Assembly: GCA_938038825.1 (NCBI GenBank)
Contig: CALHST010000187.1
Span: forward strand, 1 to 6,852
Reading direction: 5' to 3'
Origin: an uncultured Paracoccaceae bacterium
GTDB taxonomy: Bacteria; Pseudomonadota; Alphaproteobacteria; Rhodobacterales; Rhodobacteraceae
DNA length: 6,852 nt
The notes below the pieces were generated by a model, which was given only the letters and a program-made list of their open reading frames with translations, searched no databases and had not been told where the DNA came from. This document shows positions 1-4,700 of this stretch, piece by piece; positions within the stretch are counted from its first letter, which is position 1; the number at the start of each line of letters is the position of its first letter. The position numbers and the translations under genes are program-made.

Positions 1-212
1 TCTGCAAAGAAATTCACCAATGTGATCTTGTCGCCATTTTCCAGCGTAATGATCAAGTTCTCACCAGAACGTTGCATCGATGCGATATCGGAACGATCGG
101 CATGTATGGACACGTCAAAACCAGTTGCTTCAGACAAACGATAATTGCTTGTTGTCAACTCGGTTGTGCTGCTCGATCCATCCTGGGGTGTGACTCGAAG
201 TTCGGAGCTCAT
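1..212 (-). CDS. N-terminus of a BapA-like surface adhesin (partial)
   Basis: The reading frame starts at the ATG complementary to 210-212 and stays open for 70 codons to the left window edge, so the 3' part is missing. The peptide begins MSSELRVTPQ. Its residues 31-70 contain GFDVSIHADRSDIASMQRSG and then an I/L-rich strand, ENGDKITLVNFF. This pattern of aliphatic strands, a 'GDKIT' turn and a terminal NFF is that of the BapA/Bap/LapF prefix-like domain, a small beta domain found at the start of large repetitive adhesins and RTX-type proteins exported by type I secretion. There is no Sec signal peptide, which agrees with that route. AGAGGA lies 8 bases upstream of the ATG. The repeats, calcium-binding and secretion-signal parts would lie outside the window, so the adhesin call rests on the prefix domain alone. 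It is transcribed away from the lipoprotein and the glycosyltransferase gene. Confidence 0.72.
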   Translation of the reverse strand, partial: MSSELRVTPQDGSSSTTELTTSNYRLSEATGFDVSIHADRSDIASMQRSGENLIITLENGDKITLVNFFA

Positions 213-216
213 GGCG

Positions 217-309
217 TTAGTCCTCTAGATTTTTTGTTTGTTTTTGCCCGGCCTGATGGGCGATCACTTGTTGCGTTTCAACCAACACTTGCGAGGTGAT
301 CTTAGGCAT
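217..309 (-). CDS. Possible 30-residue small ORF ahead of the adhesin
   Basis: On the minus strand an ATG at 307-309 opens a 30-codon frame that begins MPKITSQVLV, ends QTKNLED and stops at TAA (217-219), four bases before the adhesin ATG. The codons resemble those of the neighbouring genes (GTG, ATC, GCC, ACC, CAA). The peptide is polar and probably helical, with no membrane segment or signal peptide. Its stop lies so close to the adhesin start, and its end so covers the adhesin ribosome binding site, that translational coupling or a leader-peptide role is possible. Against it, no clear Shine-Dalgarno sequence precedes its ATG (the nearest purine run is GGAAA about 15 bases away). The frame is also open upstream of the ATG back to about 365, so an unknown longer start cannot be excluded. 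I do not recognise a family. Confidence 0.35.
   Translation of the reverse strand: MPKITSQVLVETQQVIAHQAGQKQTKNLED
221..226 (-). promoter_or_regulatory. Ribosome binding site of the adhesin gene
   Basis: On the minus strand AGAGGA stands 8 bases before the adhesin ATG, which fixes that start. The site lies inside the last codons of the small ORF at 217-309, so ribosomes finishing that ORF would cover it. An A-rich leader with no cytosine-rich stretch precedes it. Confidence 0.6.
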
Positions 310-332
310 TTTTAAGGGGAATTTCCGAAAAC

Positions 333-350
333 TTAACGCAAAATGGTTAA
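333..350. promoter_or_regulatory. Inverted repeat TTAAC-N8-GTTAA
   Basis: TTAAC (333-337) and GTTAA (346-350) form a perfect inverted repeat with an 8-base A-rich spacer. It sits upstream of the small ORF and the adhesin, where a regulator of these minus-strand genes could bind. A further GTTAAC palindrome occurs at 435-440. The spacing does not fit the TTAA-N7-TTAA consensus of CtrA. An operator role is inferred only from symmetry and position. Confidence 0.25.
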
Positions 351-531
351 TTTCACAAAAGCATCACACGAAGAGCAAAATTCCGCCGCCCTACGACCAC
401 AGTCCCGCCACAATACCCGCGATAGTGCGAGTATGTTAACAAAACCTTACCGCCGCTGTTGCTGCACGACGACCGTCTTTCTGGCGCAACGCCGCCAAAA
501 GCCGAATCAAAATTGGTGAAATACATTCTTC

Positions 532-548
532 CGCTGTGATGCACAGCG
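532..548. repeat. Perfect 7-bp inverted repeat
   Basis: CGCTGTG (532-538) and CACAGCG (542-548) are exact reverse complements around a three-base ATG loop. No T-run follows on either strand, so it is unlikely to be a Rho-independent terminator. It could be a protein-binding palindrome or a small RNA hairpin. Confidence 0.35.
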
Positions 549-709
549 TGAAAGGCTATCTGCGCAATATTAGCTTTCTAGATCGGCTCGCACTTTTCAG
601 AAACGGTACCGATGGATCGTTTGAACCTTCTGAAACGAGTTCTCTGTTACCAATATTTGAGAAAACGAAAGAGCGAACTGTTATTGGCCGATGAAGGTCG
701 CCGCTTGGT

Positions 710-1061
710 CTATGTTTGAGAGAGCTTCTCGTCTTTGTTAATGGCATCAAGAACTGGCTCACGAATTACATACTTCTGTCGGCAGACAACGTTTCGTAAA
801 AGACGCAATGCCATGCGCCACGACGATTGGATCCATGATGACGCCTTCAGGCTCGGCACGTGATCTGCCTTGTCGGTGCATGTATGCTTGAAAGAGGGCC
901 GTGCTGGTACCCGTCACTCGGAACTGACGGTGGCTGTTACCCAGCGAAATCGACTCGATCCACTCAACATCTGGGCGCACTGCAATGTCTTGATAGTTTT
1001 CCCACGTCATGTTGTTCGTCGCTTTGTCGATGCGGAACACAGAATACAGCAGCAATTGCAC
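710..1061 (-). pseudogene. Possible degenerate coding remnant
   Basis: Two overlapping minus-strand frames look coding-like but neither forms a normal gene. The first runs from a GTG at 1059-1061 to TGA at 759-761 (100 codons). It includes the stretches NNMTWENYQDIAVRPDVEW and SLGNSHRQFRVTGTS, with codon choice like the real genes here. The second is open from about 910 to a TAG at 710-712 and ends YVIREPVLDAINKDEKLSQT, which also looks like a genuine C-terminus. Joining them needs one frameshift between about 759 and 910. Upstream, the first frame is interrupted by TAA near 1087-1089 and then continues open, with another coding-like stretch (GKYSPTEKRLRFSGK) at about 1100-1165. I do not recognise the protein. 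The alternative is that these frames are chance openings, or that the 100-codon ORF is a small real gene. Confidence 0.25.
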
Positions 1062-1177
1062 CGCCCCAGTTCGCGCCGAATGGTGCGTTTATGCACTTAG
1101 CCTTCTGGGACTCAGTCTTTTGCCAGAAAAGCGCAGGCGTTTTTCGGTTGGGCTGTATTTGCCAACGAACACAACTA

Positions 1178-1207
1178 TTGACTGAATTGCTGCCATAGGC
1201 GCATAGT
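1178..1207 (+). promoter_or_regulatory. Candidate sigma-70-type promoter for the rightward genes
   Basis: TTGACT (1178-1183) is a good -35 hexamer and is followed, after 18 bases, by CATAGT (1202-1207), a four-of-six match to TATAAT. Transcription would begin near 1213, ten or so bases before the ribosome binding site of the lipoprotein gene. The position is apt but the -10 is weak, and the promoter is predicted by eye only. Confidence 0.35.
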
Positions 1208-1234
1208 GAGGCATATTTAATTTGAGGAAAGCTG

Positions 1235-1654
1235 ATGGCGAAATCGCCAAGACAGCCGCATTTAAGCAAAAAATTTCTAATGGGCGTTGCGGTTGCGACG
1301 ATCCCACTGGCGGGATGCGACCCTCAAACTGGCGGCGGAGAAAACACGTCTGGTGCTCCGGTGCTTACGGCCCCTGCTGAAGAAATCGCATTGTACGAAC
1401 GCGCACGCGCGGCAGGAACGGTGGCCGCGGCAGAAGCCTTTTTGCGCAGCTTTCCAAATAGTGTTCTTGTCAGAAATCTGCTGCGCAGCGTACCGACGAC
1501 TACCCTTAGCAGACTTGATGCAAGAACCGTTCGCTCTTTAGATCCCGCGTTGGTGAATTCTTTGCCGCTCAATGTCCAAAGGGCACTTTCACGGGACGAG
1601 CGTTCGGGTGGTGAACAAAACGGATCTGATCCTTCAGATGGTTACAGCGGATAG
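1235..1654 (+). CDS. Small lipoprotein of unknown function
   Basis: This is a 139-residue protein with a type II (lipoprotein) signal peptide. A basic N-region (K3, R6, K12, K13) is followed by a short hydrophobic stretch (residues 14-27) and the lipobox LAGC, so the mature protein would start at lipidated Cys28. Asp29 follows directly, which in Escherichia coli is the signal for retention in the inner membrane; whether the rule holds here is unknown. The start is supported by GAGG at 1224-1227, seven bases before the ATG. Residues 45-80 include EEIALYERARAAGTVAAAEA, then FLRSFPNSVLVRNLL. This resembles the helical 'residue-block, FL..(Y/F)P.S, ..A..L' half-repeats of some Rhodobacterales envelope proteins. 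The tail (about 121-139) is Gly/Ser/Asp-rich and probably disordered. It has no catalytic motif that I can see. It lies 56 bases before the giant glycosyltransferase gene on the same strand and may share its transcript. Confidence 0.8.
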   Translation: MAKSPRQPHLSKKFLMGVAVATIPLAGCDPQTGGGENTSGAPVLTAPAEEIALYERARAAGTVAAAEAFLRSFPNSVLVRNLLRSVPTTTLSRLDARTVRSLDPALVNSLPLNVQRALSRDERSGGEQNGSDPSDGYSG

Positions 1655-1710
1655 GTCCGATTAACACGGCGAATGAGATCAAGACGCCCGCGCAAAGGTC
1701 TTGCGACCGC

Positions 1711-4700
1711 TTGGGTGTATTTTCCGTGTCCGTCATTGTAACGAATTACAATTATGGACACTACATTCCATCATGCCTTGAAAGCTTAGCGGCCCAAACC
1801 AGCCCGCCTGACGAGATCATTGTCGTGGATGATGGTTCGACGGATGGCAGTCGCGCCATCTTGGCGGAATTTCCGAACATCACGCACATTGATCAACCCA
1901 ATGGCGGTCAAGCAGCGGCTTTCAACGCGGGTTTTTCCGCCAGCCGGGGCGACATTGTGATGTTTGTGGACGCTGACGACAAGCTTTTACCCCACGCAAT
2001 TGAAGTCGTGCGACGTCTTTGGTCAACGCATGTTTCGGCACTTTCCTTTGGTCTACAGATGATAGACGGTCAGGGGCACAGCATCGGACAGTACCCGATG
2101 GAAGTTCCAGATCGCGACAATCTGGATCGATTGCTAAACCATTTGACGATTCCGTTCATGCCAACAACGGGAAATGCATTTGGGCGGGACGCAATTGAAT
2201 GGGCCTTTCCGCTGCCCACTGAAAGATGGCGTATTAGCGCAGACGCTATTTTGATCCGCGCAGCGCTTTTGTCTGCGCCGATCCGCCATATTCGACAAAC
2301 CCTTGGTGCTTACCGAGTACACGGACAAAACAATTACTTCCGAAGTGGCGCGACAGGACCATGGCGCGCCAATCGTGGATTGCGCGATATCGCACAGGCT
2401 GGGCTTGACCTTGTTTCCATGACCGCACGCGCAAAAAAACCATTGCCCACAGCATATCGACACAAGTTGCACTATGCCGCGCTGCGCAATCAGCTCAAAG
2501 CAGAAGATATCGCGTTTGATCGAGGTGCGTTTGTTGCGTTTCGCAAGCGACTGTTGTCAGACTGTGAGAGAGGCCGGTTTCGACTGTATCTTTGGGCACT
2601 GACTTTCAGCGCAGTTCATAGCCGAGCATTGCGTCGCATGCTTGTTGACCCGCGCAGTCAACCACGTGCCCTATCAGGATTTCTGGAACGGATCCGCGGG
2701 CGTACATTGCGTGATCAATTGGCAGAAGATGTCCCTCAACGCGGCCCGTTTTCCAGCGGTCTTTTGCCTGACATGACAGTGTCTCAGGATCCGATGGACT
2801 GGCTTACTGGCCCGGAATGGAACCGGGACCACGGCACCAACGCTGTCGATTTATGCGCCACGCACAGTCGCTTTAGCTTTAAGCGCGCTTGGTCTGGACC
2901 CGCAATCCTAAGTCTTGATATCGCACCCAGACATGGGCCACTCGTTGAACTTTCAGTGTTTCACAACGGATTGCCACTTGGCACCCAAACCGTGAAAAAT
3001 CGCCAAACGCTGACTTTCTCGCTGCCTGAAAACACGCAAACGCTAAACCGCAAAGATGTTATCGAAATCGCCGTTCGTGACCTTTGGCGTGGCAGGTTTG
3101 GCGTGTTTTCTCGGATGATGTTGAAAGCGCATCGACTGAAAGTACACTCCGTCAAGGTGCTGCCGCAAACCGCTGATCCGGCATCAGCTGTGTTGACTGC
3201 ATCTTCGCCCACACCAATGACGTCGCTTGGTGATGTCGTACGCAAGCCCAATGGTGAGACACTTGTAGGCGAAATTCTGATTGGTACGGGTGAGATTGTA
3301 ACCGTGTCTGTCCCTGCTCTTGAGTCACCGTATTGCCTGGCAATCACGTTCTCAAAGGACCAGCCAAAGGGTTCCATGACCATCACCTTAAATGACGATG
3401 TCTTATGCTGCGCCGACATAGGGCCAAACACGCAATGTCTGTGTGAAATGGCAGAATACCTGCGGGTTTTTGATGCGCCAGCGCAGCTCCAATTTACATT
3501 TGAACCAAGTGACTTTCTGGACGATGTCATTGTGGCGATTAATGATATGGCTTGGGTTCCCGGTGCTGCGATTGGTCGGTACGGTTGGCCCACGCTAACC
3601 CCGGGTATGTGGGCGGGCATTGGTATGGGCCCTGCATTGACATCCTATCTTGGTGAGGGATGGCAACACATGGACGACGGCACCGCCATCATGCACGGCA
3701 GTGCCGCGCAACTGACCCTGTCTCAGGCCGCAATTTCACACATCGCCGTTTTGCGGCTCGAGCTTGAGCCATTGGATTTGGCTGTGACGCAGGATCCGTT
3801 GGTGTTGGTTGTCGCCGCACATGGCGAAGAGCGGATGACAGTTCAACTTGTCGGACCAGGTATCATTGATGTCGACTTGACAGGAATATCCCCGGACAAA
3901 AGCCATTTAGTTGCAATTGATCTTTATGCGGCGCGACAGCCGGAGACCCAAGAAGGCAATCCCGAAGGTCCTCAAGACCATGGTGGGCTTCGGCTTAGCC
4001 GCATGGGATTGGCCGCAGAAGCGACGCCTCCTTTGCGGCCAAACATGGTGGTGAACAGCAAGCCGGACACGACAGTACAACGCCAACTCGACATGATCCG
4101 CAATGCTTTGTCTTCGGCGGCATCAACGCGAGACCTTCAAAACTTGCGCAACGATTTGATCGTAACGATCAGTCACCTAAGCCCAAACGCGGCATTTGCC
4201 TGCCTGACTGCAGACGATCTATCCGTCATGGCCACGCTGTCTGCGAAATTGCCACCCCACATAGATGCAACGTCAGAGCCATCTTTGAACGATTCAGATT
4301 GGTTGCAGGGTTTAACCTTTTGTATTTTGCGCGGACCTGCATTCGTAACACTTCGGGGGGTTGAGTTCGCCGATTTGCCCGACATGACACGTGATTTTGC
4401 CCAGATCTTGGGCTCTTTCTTGGTTATGGATCCCGTGTTCGGAACGCCGCGAGACAGGCTGGCGGATTTCCAAAACCATCTGATTGATGTCATGCAACAA
4501 GCCCGCAATGCGTTGGCCAGTAGCCCGGTCGGAAGTTTCCATTATCTTTTGGCAACAGCAACCGTTTCTGCATTTCGCGCCAAGTCATTGTTGTTTAGCG
4601 ATTTGCCATTGCGTCCACACGTGGAAGCATTCGGGCAAGCGCTTGAGGCAAAACTTCTGCGACAGGGGCACAACCTGTTTGCGCCACAAGACGCGACACC

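Larger units (their letters stand above)
310..709. other. Intergenic stretch without a convincing gene
   Basis: This span lies between the leader of the adhesin and the possible remnant on its right. It holds only short open frames on both strands, none with a good ribosome binding site or a recognisable protein. It contains two inverted repeats (333-350 and 532-548), which are listed separately. It presumably also carries the promoter for the leftward adhesin transcript, but I could not pick a -35/-10 pair with confidence. Confidence 0.5.

Noticed and set aside
246..263. GCCC...GGGC hairpin as an adhesin leader element
   Set aside because: The stem is only four base pairs and has no following T-run in the relevant orientation; it also lies inside the small ORF.
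333..350. CtrA binding site
   Set aside because: The two TTAA cores are 10 bases apart and inverted, whereas the CtrA consensus is TTAA-N7-TTAA.
532..548. Rho-independent terminator
   Set aside because: The hairpin is perfect but no T-run follows on either strand.
860..1198. 112- and 76-codon plus-strand frames
   Set aside because: Their translations are Cys-rich and irregular with no ribosome binding site, and the minus strand has better coding character there.
964..1269. 101-codon minus-strand frame over the lipoprotein start
   Set aside because: Covers the ribosome binding site and start of the lipoprotein gene on the other strand, is rich in Cys and lacks any recognisable motif.
2961..3620. 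219-codon open frame on the minus strand
   Set aside because: It lies wholly inside the giant plus-strand gene, is Ser/Thr/Arg-rich with no domain, and has no ribosome binding site. It is a shadow of the real frame.
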